DNA from: JAIBJN01 sp963748205
GTDB taxonomy: Bacteria; Actinomycetota; Thermoleophilia; Gaiellales; Gaiellaceae
Length of the DNA stretch: 64,000 nucleotides
Assembly: GCA_963748205.1 (NCBI GenBank)
Contig: CAVVIB010000021.1
Span: 62,001 to 126,000 of the forward strand
Reading direction: 5' to 3'
The notes under the pieces were generated by a model. The model saw nothing but the letters and a program-made list of their open reading frames with translations. It was not told where the DNA came from and did not search any database. Below are positions 52,085-60,268 of the stretch, piece after piece. Every line of letters starts with the position of its first letter. Positions within the stretch are counted from its first letter, which is position 1. The position numbers and the translations under genes were made by a program.

Positions 52085-52633
52085 TTACTGCGGCGCCAGC
52101 CTCGTCGCGAGGCCCTCGTGGCCGGCGTCCCGCGCGAAGTCCGCTGCCGTGCGGCCGTCGTCAGCCGCGATGGCCCGGTCCGCGCCGTGGACGAGCAGCA
52201 GCTCGGCGAGGGGCTCGTCCCCGTTCTGGGCGGCGGCGTGAAGGGCCGTGAATCCGCCGCGCTGCTGCACGTTCGGGTCCGCCCCGCGCTCGAGCAGGAG
52301 CGCGGCCGTCTCCTCCTCGCGCGACGCCACGGCGCTCTGGAGCGGCGTCACCTGCAGCTCCTCGTTGCGCGCGACGACGTCCACCAGGGCACCGCGCTCG
52401 ACGAGGAGCCGGGCAGCCTCGGGATGGCGGAAGAACGCCGCCAGATGAAGCGGCGTGAATCCGTCCTCGGCCCAGGCGGCCACGAGCCCGGGCTCCGCAT
52501 CGAGGAGCTTCTCGAGGCGCTCGACATGCCCGAGCGCCGCGGCCTCGAAGACGTCCAGCTCCGGGTCGCCGGCAAGGAGCTCGTCGACGCGCGCCTGGTC
52601 GCCGCTGTACACGGCTGCGAGCAGCTCACTCAA
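52085..52633 (-). CDS. ankyrin-repeat protein
   Basis: 182 aa made almost entirely of ankyrin repeats: ELDVFEAAALGHVERLEKLL, DGFTPLHLAAFFRHPEAARL, LQVTPLQSAVASREEETAAL, GGFTALHAAAQNGDEPLAEL and DGRTAADFARDAGHEGLATR. A protein-binding scaffold; partner unknown. TTG 52633 overlaps the cupin stop by 8 bp; GTG 52612 is an alternative start. Last gene of the transcript that begins with gcvT. Confidence 0.88.
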   Translation of the reverse strand: MSELLAAVYSGDQARVDELLAGDPELDVFEAAALGHVERLEKLLDAEPGLVAAWAEDGFTPLHLAAFFRHPEAARLLVERGALVDVVARNEELQVTPLQSAVASREEETAALLLERGADPNVQQRGGFTALHAAAQNGDEPLAELLLVHGADRAIAADDGRTAADFARDAGHEGLATRLAPQ

Positions 52634-52985
52634 AGAACGTGTCTCCGTCCGAGTACGGGGGCGCGCAGCAGCACAGGAAGCGGAGCCCGCCGTCCCCATC
52701 GGCGCGAATCTCGTGCCACGCGCCGGGCGGGATGAGGATCGCGTCCCCGGGGACGACCCGGCGCCGGTCGCCCTCGATCTCCATCTCACCCGAGCCCTCG
52801 AGCAGGACGTAGATCTCCTCGCTCCGCGCGTGGTAATGACGTTGGGTCGATCCACCCGCCGGAAGGCTCGCCTCGGCGAGGCTCTGCTCGCGGGCGCCTC
52901 CGAGAGCCGCGTCCAGCAGGACGCGGATGGTCGAGCCGTCGAGCGTCGTGAAGGCCTCGGCCTGCTCACGATTTCGAACCTCCAT
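52626..52985 (-). CDS. small cupin-domain protein
   Basis: 119 aa, a single cupin barrel. GGSTQRHYHARSEEIYVLLE is cupin motif 1 (two His and Glu as metal ligands) with GSGEMEIEGD following, and PGDAILIPPGAWHEIRAD is motif 2 with the final His. It could be a metal-dependent small-molecule enzyme or sensor. The start overlaps the HEAT gene stop (TGATG). A run of three Cys (LCCCAPP) near the C-terminus is unusual for this family. Confidence 0.88.
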   Translation of the reverse strand: MEVRNREQAEAFTTLDGSTIRVLLDAALGGAREQSLAEASLPAGGSTQRHYHARSEEIYVLLEGSGEMEIEGDRRRVVPGDAILIPPGAWHEIRADGDGGLRFLCCCAPPYSDGDTFFE

Positions 52986-53899
52986 CACGCCTCCTCGCGG
53001 ATCAGGTCGAGCTCGGCGGCGCACGCCGCGCGGCACTCCTCGTCGGGCGCGCTCGACGCGGCTTCGCGCAGGGCGGCGATGGTCAGCTCGGTGCCGAGCA
53101 TCCGCGCGGCGACCGCGAGCGCCGGAACGTCGTCGTGCGCGTGCCGCCGCAGGCCTTCCGCGATCGCGCCGCCGTCGTCGTTGAGGACGAGCACGGCCGC
53201 GCGGGCGACGCTCCTTTCCGTCTCGGTGTCCGCCGTTTCCGCACGTTGGGCCAGGACGCGGAGCGACGACGTGTCTCCGAGCGCTGCGAGCCCCCACGCC
53301 GCCGCGATGCGCTCCCGCGGCTCGGAGGACTGGAGCCGCCGCCGCAGGTCCGGGGCGAGCGGAGCCGCCGCCTCCGGGCCGAGCTCGAAGAGCGCCTCGA
53401 CGGCAGCGTCCCTCACAGCCGGATCGCGGTCGCGCGTCAACGAGAGGATCAGCCGCCTGCCGCCGTCGCCGAGGATGCCCGGCGCGACCGCCGGCACCCA
53501 GGCCCGAACGCGCGGGCTCGAGTCCCGGGAGAGCTCGTCGAGGACGAGCGCTGCCCGACCTGGCTCGCGACGCAACGTCGCCAGCTCGCGCTCGACCTCG
53601 TCGTCCTTGCCCGCCTTGAGCGCGGCGGCGATCGTGTCCGACCGGTCGTCCTTCCACCTCCGCTCGAGCTTCGCGAACGTGCGGCGCGTCCAGCCCTTCT
53701 CCGCAAACCGCTGGCGGACAGCCTTCTGGAAGTCCTCCTCGTCCGCAGCCCGCTCGAGGAGGACCTGCTGGAGGACGGCCTTCCCCTCGTCGTCCAGCTC
53801 GTCGTTCAGGCCGCGGACGGCCTTCACGAAGTCGTCGCCTTCGTGCGCGAGAGCAAGGGCGTCGACGCGCGCCCCGATCTCGTCGCGGGCTGCGATCAC
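52985..53899 (-). CDS. HEAT-repeat protein
   Basis: 304 aa. The N-terminal 100 residues are helical and charged (LQQVLLERAADEEDFQKAVR). HEAT-like repeats follow: DSSPRVRAWVPAVAPGILGD, RDPAVRDAAVEALFELGPEA, SEPRERIAAAWGLAALGDTS and AHDDVPALAVAARMLGTE. The fold mediates protein contacts, as in phycobilisome-lyase-like and adaptor proteins. GTG start overlaps the gcvPB stop (GTGA), placing it in the glycine cleavage transcript. Role in that context unknown. Confidence 0.82.
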   Translation of the reverse strand: MIAARDEIGARVDALALAHEGDDFVKAVRGLNDELDDEGKAVLQQVLLERAADEEDFQKAVRQRFAEKGWTRRTFAKLERRWKDDRSDTIAAALKAGKDDEVERELATLRREPGRAALVLDELSRDSSPRVRAWVPAVAPGILGDGGRRLILSLTRDRDPAVRDAAVEALFELGPEAAAPLAPDLRRRLQSSEPRERIAAAWGLAALGDTSSLRVLAQRAETADTETERSVARAAVLVLNDDGGAIAEGLRRHAHDDVPALAVAARMLGTELTIAALREAASSAPDEECRAACAAELDLIREEA

Positions 53900-55401
53900 G
53901 CGCCCTTCGCTGCCTCGATGGCCTCGCCGCCCGCCTCGCTCTTTACGGGGGCGAGGTCGGGATGCTCGTCGAAGCCGAACTTGACGACCGCACGCTTGGC
54001 GGCTTTCACCTCGTCGAGCCGGCGCACCGGCCGGCGGTGCGGCGCGTCCTTGATCGTCTGCGGGTCGGTCGCGGCCTCAGCCGCGATCGCGCGCATCGCT
54101 TCCACGAACTCGTCGAGGATCTCCTTGGGCTCGGTCTCGGTCGGCTCGATCATGAGCGCCTCCGGGACGATGAGCGGGAAGTAGATCGTCGGCGGGTGGA
54201 AGCCGTGATCCATGAGCCGCTTCGCCACGTCGAGTGCCGTGATCCCGTGCTCGCGCTTGAGGTTCGACGCGGAGAGCACGAACTCGTGCATGCAAAGGCG
54301 GTCGAACGGGAGGTCGTACACGTCCTTGAGCCGGGCAAGCAGGTAGTTCGCGTTGAGGACGGCCGCCTCGGACATCTCCCGCAGCGCGGGCCCGTACGCG
54401 CGGATGTACGCGTAGGAGCGGACGAAGACGCCGAACGGCCCACCGAAGCCGCGAACCTTGCCGATCGACTTCGGGCGGTCGTGGTCGAGCCGGAACGCGT
54501 CGCCGTCACGAACGACAGCCGGGACCGGGAGGAACGGCTCGAGGATGTCCCGGACGGCGATCGGCCCGCCGCCGGGACCACCGCCGCCGTGGGGCTGGGA
54601 GAACGTCTTGTGCAGGTTGATGTGGACGATGTCGAAGCCCATGTCGCCCGGGCGCGAGATCCCGCAGACGGCGTTCAGGTTCGCGCCGTCGTAGTAGAGG
54701 AGGGCGCCGGCGTCGTGGAAGATCTCGGAGACCTCGGCGATGTGCTCGTCGAAGAGCCCCAGGGTCGAGGGGTTCGTGAGCATGAGCCCGGCCGTGCGGC
54801 CGTCGACCTTCGCGCGCAGATCGTCGAGGTCGAGGTTCCCGCGGTCGTCCGTCTCGACCTTCTTGAGCTCGAAGCCCGCCATGGCCACGCTCGCCGGGTT
54901 CGTGCCGTGCGCCGTGTCGGCCGTGATGACGACGCGCCGCTCGTCGGCCTCGCCCCTGTCGGCGAAGTACGCGCGCATGAGCATGAGACCGGTGAGCTCG
55001 CCCTGCGAGCCGGCAGCCGGCTGGAGCGAGACGGCGTGGAGACCGCACACCTCGGCGAGGATCTCCTGCAGCCGCCACATGAGCTCGAGCGCGCCCTGCG
55101 CGCCCTCCTCCTCCTGATACGGATGGAGGTCGCGGAAGCCCGGGAGGTTCACGACCCGCTCGTTCACGCGCGGGTTGTGCTTCATCGTGCACGACCCGAG
55201 CGGATAGAAGCCGGTGTCGACCCCGAAGTTGCGGTCGGCGAGCGCGGTGAAATGGCGCACGAGCTCGGGCTCGGAGATCTCGGGGAGCCGCGGCGCGGCG
55301 CTACGGCGAAGCTCCTCGGGAACCTCCGCCTTGGGAAGGTCGTACCGGGGCAGCGAGCCGGCGCGCCTGCCGGCCTTCGACTTCTCGTAGATCAGCTTCA
55401 C
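53896..55401 (-). CDS. gcvPB: glycine dehydrogenase (decarboxylating) subunit 2
   Basis: PLP-binding half of P-protein: decarboxylates glycine and passes the aminomethyl group to GcvH. 501 aa. FYPLGSCTMKHNPRVNERVV, SLQPAAGSQGELTGLMLMRA, TADTAHGTNPASVAMAGFEL, DGANLNAVCGISRPGDMGFD and INLHKTFSQPHGGGGPGG are diagnostic; the Schiff-base Lys is in LHKTF near residue 264. GTG start overlaps the gcvPA stop (GTGA). The two-gene P-protein is the Gram-positive/thermophile arrangement. Confidence 0.97.
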   Translation of the reverse strand: MKLIYEKSKAGRRAGSLPRYDLPKAEVPEELRRSAAPRLPEISEPELVRHFTALADRNFGVDTGFYPLGSCTMKHNPRVNERVVNLPGFRDLHPYQEEEGAQGALELMWRLQEILAEVCGLHAVSLQPAAGSQGELTGLMLMRAYFADRGEADERRVVITADTAHGTNPASVAMAGFELKKVETDDRGNLDLDDLRAKVDGRTAGLMLTNPSTLGLFDEHIAEVSEIFHDAGALLYYDGANLNAVCGISRPGDMGFDIVHINLHKTFSQPHGGGGPGGGPIAVRDILEPFLPVPAVVRDGDAFRLDHDRPKSIGKVRGFGGPFGVFVRSYAYIRAYGPALREMSEAAVLNANYLLARLKDVYDLPFDRLCMHEFVLSASNLKREHGITALDVAKRLMDHGFHPPTIYFPLIVPEALMIEPTETEPKEILDEFVEAMRAIAAEAATDPQTIKDAPHRRPVRRLDEVKAAKRAVVKFGFDEHPDLAPVKSEAGGEAIEAAKGA

Positions 55402-56729
55402 CGGGCCACCTCGCCGAGGACCTCCGCAAGCCGGTCGATGTCCTCCGGCGTCCGCTTCTCCGTCACCGCGACGAGCAGCGCGTCGTCCAGGCCCGGGTAG
55501 TCGCGGCCGAGCGCGTAGCCGGGGTGGACTCCCTGCGCCCGCGCATCGCGGATGACGTCGTTGGCGCTCCGTCCGACATGGACGGCAAACTCCTTGAACG
55601 TTGTCCGATCCGGAAACACCAGCGGAAGACCGAGACGCTCCTTCGCGTGCTCGCCGAGGGCCATGCAGGTCTCCCCCTGCTCGCGCAGCCCCTGCGGACC
55701 GAGCCAGGACAGGTGCACGAGGCCGGCGAGCGCGAGCAACGTCTGGTTGGTCGTGATGTTCGAGGTCGCCTTCTCGCGCCGGATGTGCTGCTCGCGCGTC
55801 TGCAACGTCAACACATAGCCACGCTCGCCTTCGAGATCGGTCGTCTCTCCGACGATGCGTCCGGGCATCCGGCGAACGAGGTCGGACCGCGCCGCGAGGA
55901 AGCCGTAGTGCGGGCCGCCGTAGGACTGGAAGTTCCCCGCGCTCTGTCCTTCGCCGATCGCCAGCGCACAGCCGTACGCCCCGGGCGGCTCGAGCACGCC
56001 GAGCGAGACCAGGTCGACGTGCGCGATCGGCAGCGCCCCGGCGTCGTTGGCGGCCGAGGCCAGGTCCGGCGCCGGCTCGAGGCAGCCGAAGAAGTTCGGC
56101 TGCTGGAAGATGACGCACGCCGCGTCGGCGGAGGCCTTGCCGAGCTCGTCGGGATCGGTGACGCCGCCGTCGTGGGCGACCTCGACGACCTCGAGGCCGA
56201 AGCCCGGCGCGTAGGTCTTCACGACCTGGCGGACCTGCGGGTGCACGGTCTCGCAGAGGACGACCTTCGAGCGGCCCGTCGCGTGCTTCGCCACGAAGCA
56301 GGCGTCCGCGGCCACGGTCGTGCCGTCGTACCCGGAGGCGTTCGAGACGTCCATGCCGGTGAGCTCGCAGATCGCCGTCTGGTACTCGAAGATCGCCTGG
56401 AGAACGCCCTGGCTCATCTCGGGCTGGTACGGCGTGTACGCGGTCAGGAACTCCCCGCGCGCGAGGACCGCGTCGACGACCGCCGGCACGTAGTGGTCGT
56501 AGATCCCCGCGCCCAGGAAGGACAGCTCCTTCCCGGTGTCCACGTTGCGCTCGGCCAGCTCCGTCAGGTGGGCCACGATCTCCGGCTCGGAGAGCGCCGG
56601 GTCGATGTCGAGGTCGCGGCCGAAGCGGACGCCCTCGGGGATGTCGCGGAAGAGCTCCTCGACCGAGGCGACGCCGACGGCGGCGAGCATCGCCTCCCGG
56701 TCGGCGTCGGTCAGTGAGAGGTGGCTCAC
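55398..56729 (-). CDS. gcvPA: glycine dehydrogenase (decarboxylating) subunit 1
   Basis: 443 aa, the catalytically needed but PLP-free partner of GcvPB. Opens MSHLSLTDADREAMLAAVGV, then SFLGAGIYDHYVPAVVDAVL, EFLTAYTPYQPEMSQGVLQA, MDVSNASGYDGTTVAADACF, GEGQSAGNFQSYGGPHYGFL and EKATSNITTNQTLLALAGLV, the standard order. GTG start overlaps the gcvH stop. All residues expected of the family are present in the visible motifs. Confidence 0.97.
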   Translation of the reverse strand: MSHLSLTDADREAMLAAVGVASVEELFRDIPEGVRFGRDLDIDPALSEPEIVAHLTELAERNVDTGKELSFLGAGIYDHYVPAVVDAVLARGEFLTAYTPYQPEMSQGVLQAIFEYQTAICELTGMDVSNASGYDGTTVAADACFVAKHATGRSKVVLCETVHPQVRQVVKTYAPGFGLEVVEVAHDGGVTDPDELGKASADAACVIFQQPNFFGCLEPAPDLASAANDAGALPIAHVDLVSLGVLEPPGAYGCALAIGEGQSAGNFQSYGGPHYGFLAARSDLVRRMPGRIVGETTDLEGERGYVLTLQTREQHIRREKATSNITTNQTLLALAGLVHLSWLGPQGLREQGETCMALGEHAKERLGLPLVFPDRTTFKEFAVHVGRSANDVIRDARAQGVHPGYALGRDYPGLDDALLVAVTEKRTPEDIDRLAEVLGEVAR

Positions 56730-57121
56730 AGGCTCTCGAGGAGCTTCCGGTAGGCCGCGGCGTCGAGCAGGTCGTCGAGCTCGCCGGGGTCGGAGAGCCG
56801 GACGCGGACGAGCCAGCCGCCGCCGTAGGGGTCCTCGTTGATCGTCTCGGGCTCCTCGACGACCATCGCGTTGACCTCGAGGATCTCGCCCGAGAGCGGG
56901 GCGATCACGTCGGACACGGCCTTGACGGACTCGACCTCGCCGTAGCTCTCGCCGTTGGCGATCGCGATGCCCTGCTCCGGCGCCTCGAAGTGGACGATGT
57001 CGCCGAGGGCGTTCTGCGCGAACCACGTGATCCCGAGCGTCGCCTCGTCGCCGTCGATGCGGGCCCAGTCGTGCTCGGGGTGGTAGCGAAGCTCGTCGGG
57101 ATAGCTTTCTTCCGCAGCCAC
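56726..57121 (-). CDS. gcvH: glycine cleavage system H protein
   Basis: 131 aa carrier. ESVKAVSD contains the lipoylated Lys67; YHPEHDWARIDGDEATLGIT opens the fold, and PLSGEILEVNAMV closes the lipoyl hairpin. The lipoyl arm shuttles the aminomethyl group from the P-protein to GcvT. GTG start shares one base with the gcvT stop (TAGTG). Confidence 0.97.
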   Translation of the reverse strand: MAAEESYPDELRYHPEHDWARIDGDEATLGITWFAQNALGDIVHFEAPEQGIAIANGESYGEVESVKAVSDVIAPLSGEILEVNAMVVEEPETINEDPYGGGWLVRVRLSDPGELDDLLDAAAYRKLLESL

Positions 57122-58152
57122 TAGCGCTCCTCTCGCTTGTAAAACGGCTTCGGGACGATACGCGCGCGGCGGGCGCGTCCGCGCAGATCAACGGTGATCT
57201 CGGTCCCCGGCTCCGCGCGGCGGGCGGAGACGTAGGCGAGCCCGATGCCGGAGCCGAGCGTCGGCGAGAGCGTCCCCGAGGTCACGGTGCCGCCCTCCTC
57301 GATCCGCATGCCGGTGCGCGGGATGCCGGGATCCTCCATGACGAGGGCCACGAGCTTCTCGTCCGGGCCCTCCTCCTTCTGACGGCGCAGGCGCTCCACC
57401 CCCGGGAACTCCTTCGCGAGCGAGCAGGCCCAGCCGAGGCCGGCCTCGATCGGCGTCCGGTCGGGCGTGATGTCGTTGCCGTGCAGCGGGTAGCAGACCT
57501 CGAGCCGCAGGGTGTCGCGCGCGCCGAGCCCGCAGGGGACGATGCCGCGCTCGAGGATCGCGTCCCAGAGGCGCACCGCGTCGTCGGGCGCGCAGGCGAC
57601 CTCGCAGCCCAGCTCGCCGGTGTAGCCCGTGCCGGCGACGAGGCAGCGCACGCCCAGGACGTCCACGTCCTCGCCGAACGTGAAGGGCTCCACCTCGACG
57701 CCGAGACGCTCGAGCGCCTCGGGGCCCTGCACGGCGAGCAGCGCCCAGTCGTCCGAGACGTTCTCGGTCTCGGAGAGGGCGGCATGATCCGCCTCCGCGT
57801 TGGAGGCGTTGACGACGAGGAGGTAGTCGTCGGAACCGCGCCGGTAGGCGATGAGGTCGTCGACGATCCCGCCGTCGTCGTTGGTGAGCAGCGTGTACTG
57901 CGCCTGGCCGTCCTCGATCCGGTCGAGGTCGTTCGAGAGGCGCGACTGGAGGTACTCGTGCGCCCCGTCGCCCGCGATCCGCAGCTCGCCCATGTGCGAG
58001 ACGTCGAAGACGCCGGCGCCGGTCCGGACGGCGCGGTGCTCCTCGGCGATGCCCGCGTACTGCACCGGCATCTCCCATCCGGCGAAGGGGACGAGGCGCG
58101 CACCGAGTGCTGCGTGGCGCTCGTGAAGTGGCGTCCGCCGGAGCGTCTGCAC
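57121..58152 (-). CDS. gcvT: glycine cleavage system aminomethyltransferase
   Basis: Releases ammonia and forms 5,10-methylene-THF from the GcvH-bound group. 343 aa. LVPFAGWEMPVQYAGIAEEH, FDVSHMGELRIAGDGA, YTLLTNDDGGIVDDLIAYRR and LGARDTLRLEVCYPLHGNDI are the THF-binding and family signatures. First gene of the gcv operon. GTG start; TAGGAT (58162-58167) ends 9 nt upstream and sits inside a perfect palindrome. No glycine riboswitch is visible upstream. Confidence 0.97.
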   Translation of the reverse strand: MQTLRRTPLHERHAALGARLVPFAGWEMPVQYAGIAEEHRAVRTGAGVFDVSHMGELRIAGDGAHEYLQSRLSNDLDRIEDGQAQYTLLTNDDGGIVDDLIAYRRGSDDYLLVVNASNAEADHAALSETENVSDDWALLAVQGPEALERLGVEVEPFTFGEDVDVLGVRCLVAGTGYTGELGCEVACAPDDAVRLWDAILERGIVPCGLGARDTLRLEVCYPLHGNDITPDRTPIEAGLGWACSLAKEFPGVERLRRQKEEGPDEKLVALVMEDPGIPRTGMRIEEGGTVTSGTLSPTLGSGIGLAYVSARRAEPGTEITVDLRGRARRARIVPKPFYKREER

Positions 58153-58154
58153 CG

Positions 58155-58174
58155 GGACGGGATCCTACCCGTCC
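58155..58174 (-). promoter_or_regulatory. gcv operon promoter framed by a perfect inverted repeat
   Basis: GGACGGG (58155-58161) and CCCGTCC (58168-58174) are a perfect 7-bp inverted repeat flanking exactly the -10 hexamer TAGGAT (minus, 58167-58162). The repeat ends 3 nt before the gcvT GTG. A protein bound here would block initiation; as RNA only the downstream half would be transcribed, so an operator is more likely than a hairpin. Confidence 0.65.
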
Positions 58175-58197
58175 GAACGCGGTCCGCGAGGGGTCAT

Positions 58198-58212
58198 GCG
58201 GGGCTGCCCCGC
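58198..58212 (-). terminator. hairpin after ftsZ
   Basis: GCGGGG-CTG-CCCCGC, six perfect GC pairs, about 40 nt past the ftsZ stop and upstream of the gcv promoter. Probably ends the dcw transcript; no T run. Confidence 0.45.
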
Positions 58213-58249
58213 GTGCAGCAGCGGGTGCGGCGGACGGTGGTCGAAGCGG

Positions 58250-59311
58250 CTAGGAGCGGCGCAGGAAGGAGGGGACCTCGAGGACGTCCGAGGGGACGTC
58301 GAAGCCCTCCGCCGACGGCTCCCGCTCCACGACGTCGCCGGGCTCGCGGCGCTCGCGCCGGTATGCCTTGTCGAAGCCCGTCGCGATGACCGTGACGCGC
58401 ACGCGTCCGCCGAGCGACTCGTCGATGACGGCGCCGAAGATCACGTTCGCGTTCAGGTCCGACGCGCCCGTCACGACCTCGGCAGCCTCGTTCACCTCGA
58501 ACAGGCCGATGTCCGTCCCACCCGTGATGTTGAGGAGCACGCCGGTCGCGCCCGCGACCGAGGCCTCGAGGAGCGGCGAGGAGACCGCGGCGCGCGCAGC
58601 TTCGGCCGCGCGGTTCTCGCCCTCGGCCTCGCCGATGCCCATGAGCGCCGAGCCGGCGTCGGTCATGATCGTGCGCACGTCCGCGAAATCCAGGTTGACG
58701 AGCCCGGGGATCGTGATCAGGTCGGTGATGCCCTGGACGCCCTGGCGCAGCACCTCGTCGGCCATCCGGAAGGCGTCCCCGAGCGGGGTCTGCTTCTCGA
58801 CGACCTGGAGGAGGCGATCGTTCGGAATGATGATCAGCGTGTCGACGTTGTCGCGGAGCTTTCCGATGCCCGCCTGGGCCTGCTCCGCGCGCCGGCCGCC
58901 TTCGAACCCGAATGGGCGCGTGACGACGCCGACCGTGAGCGCCTTGAGCTCCTGCGCGATCTCGGCGACGACCGGCGCAGCACCGGTGCCGGTGCCGCCG
59001 CCCTCGCCCGCGGTGACGAAGACCATGTCGGCGCCCTTGAGCGCCTCCTTCAGCTCGTCCCGCGTCTCCATCGCCGCCTCGTAGCCCTTCTCCGGGTTTG
59101 CCCCGGCGCCGAGCCCGCGCGTCGCTGCAGTGCCGATATGGATCTTCTGGTCGGCCTCCACCATGAGGAGCGCCTGCGCGTCGGTGTTCACGGCGATGAA
59201 CTCGCAGCCGCGAAGACCGGCTTCGACCATGCGGTTGACGGCGTTCGACCCGCCGCCGCCCACGCCGACGACCTTGATGACGGCCAGATAATTGCCCGAT
59301 TGATCTCTCAC
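58250..59311 (-). CDS. ftsZ: cell division protein FtsZ
   Basis: Tubulin-like GTPase forming the division ring. 353 aa. GGGGSNAVNRM near 18, tubulin signature GGGTGTG at 104-110, PNDRLLQVVE, and NLDFADVRTIMTDAGSALMG (T7 loop). The C-terminal linker is short, and the end, DVLEVPSFLRRS, is the conserved tail that binds partners such as SepF or FtsW. GTG start with GGAGGGG upstream. No ftsA precedes it, as usual for actinobacteria. Downstream comes the gcv operon, not sepF/yggS. Confidence 0.97.
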   Translation of the reverse strand: MRDQSGNYLAVIKVVGVGGGGSNAVNRMVEAGLRGCEFIAVNTDAQALLMVEADQKIHIGTAATRGLGAGANPEKGYEAAMETRDELKEALKGADMVFVTAGEGGGTGTGAAPVVAEIAQELKALTVGVVTRPFGFEGGRRAEQAQAGIGKLRDNVDTLIIIPNDRLLQVVEKQTPLGDAFRMADEVLRQGVQGITDLITIPGLVNLDFADVRTIMTDAGSALMGIGEAEGENRAAEAARAAVSSPLLEASVAGATGVLLNITGGTDIGLFEVNEAAEVVTGASDLNANVIFGAVIDESLGGRVRVTVIATGFDKAYRRERREPGDVVEREPSAEGFDVPSDVLEVPSFLRRS

Positions 59312-59433
59312 TCTGTTCCCCTCCGTGACACGCCGAGCTTGAAGCTCAGCTTGAGCGTCCGGCTGAGGTTACGTCCGGTTGCCGGGGATGTCAAATGCCT
59401 ATTTGCAGCGGTATTCCGCCAAAAGTCTCACCC

Positions 59434-60222
59434 TCAACTTGAGAGTTGAGACTTGTCGCCGCCGACCGGCAGCGCAGGCACCGCAACGTCGAGATAGCCC
59501 AGCTCGGCGCGTTCCTCGGCGCTGAGCCTGCCCAGCACGCGCGCCGCGACGGCGAGCTTGAGCGGCAGCGCGGTCGGCTCGCCGAGGCGAAGCTCGCTCC
59601 CGCTCGCGAGGACGAGCGTCACCTCCTCGTCCTCCACGCGCGCCATGCTCACGCGCGCGGGGAAGCTGTCCGGAACGCGCCGGAGCGCGTCGAGGACGGT
59701 GCGCAGCTCGGCGTCAGCGACAGTTCCTCCCACGGCGAGGCTCGTGTCGGCCTCCGTCCAGACGTTCGTCCTGATGTTGCGGCGCCCGGGGTCCAGCTCG
59801 CGGATCACCCGGCCCTGCTCCGAGACCAGCCACGCGTCCTGCCCACGCCGCACGACGGCGAGCGGGCGCTCGGGCACGACAGTGATCCGGAGCGTGTGCG
59901 GGAAGGCCCGGTCCATCCGGACAGAGCGGACCGTGGAGAGCGACTCGAGCTGTCGGCGCAGCTCATCCTGGTCGAGCGCGACGAGGCTGTCGCCGACGTA
60001 CGGCTTCGCGGCGGCCTCGACCGACCGGCGGACGGACGACGACACGCCGGAGACCTCCAGATCCTCGAGGGCGAAGACCGATGTCTCGCGCGCGCCGAGG
60101 TAGAGGAGCCCGACGGCCGCGAAGACGCTCGCCGCGATGGAGAGGGCGCGGGCAGACGGAGCGCGCAAGCGGCCGCCCAGCCCGTGTGCGGGCACGAGTG
60201 AGAGATGCGGTCGCCGGACCAC
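59434..60222 (-). CDS. ftsQ: cell division protein FtsQ/DivIB
   Basis: 262 aa. Short cytoplasmic N-terminus, one membrane helix (LSIAASVFAAVGLLYLGA, about 28-45), then a POTRA domain (FALEDLEVSGVSSSVRRSVE to VRSVRMDRAFPHTLRITVVP) and the FtsQ beta domain (ERPLAVVRRGQDAWLVSEQG, VIRELDP). Scaffolds the divisome outside the membrane. Lies 46 nt after murB. Its last codons overlap an inverted repeat CTCAACT-TGAG-AGTTGAG (59433-59450), which may affect passage into ftsZ. Confidence 0.92.
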   Translation of the reverse strand: MVRRPHLSLVPAHGLGGRLRAPSARALSIAASVFAAVGLLYLGARETSVFALEDLEVSGVSSSVRRSVEAAAKPYVGDSLVALDQDELRRQLESLSTVRSVRMDRAFPHTLRITVVPERPLAVVRRGQDAWLVSEQGRVIRELDPGRRNIRTNVWTEADTSLAVGGTVADAELRTVLDALRRVPDSFPARVSMARVEDEEVTLVLASGSELRLGEPTALPLKLAVAARVLGRLSAEERAELGYLDVAVPALPVGGDKSQLSS

Positions 60223-60268
60223 GGAACCGTGTTCGCCGCGTGACCGCCCGGTCCTACCCCGGGAGAGG

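Noticed and set aside
58153..58249. Glycine riboswitch upstream of gcvT
   Set aside because: The 97-bp gap lacks the tandem aptamer core and a leaderless -10 lies only 9 nt from the start codon.
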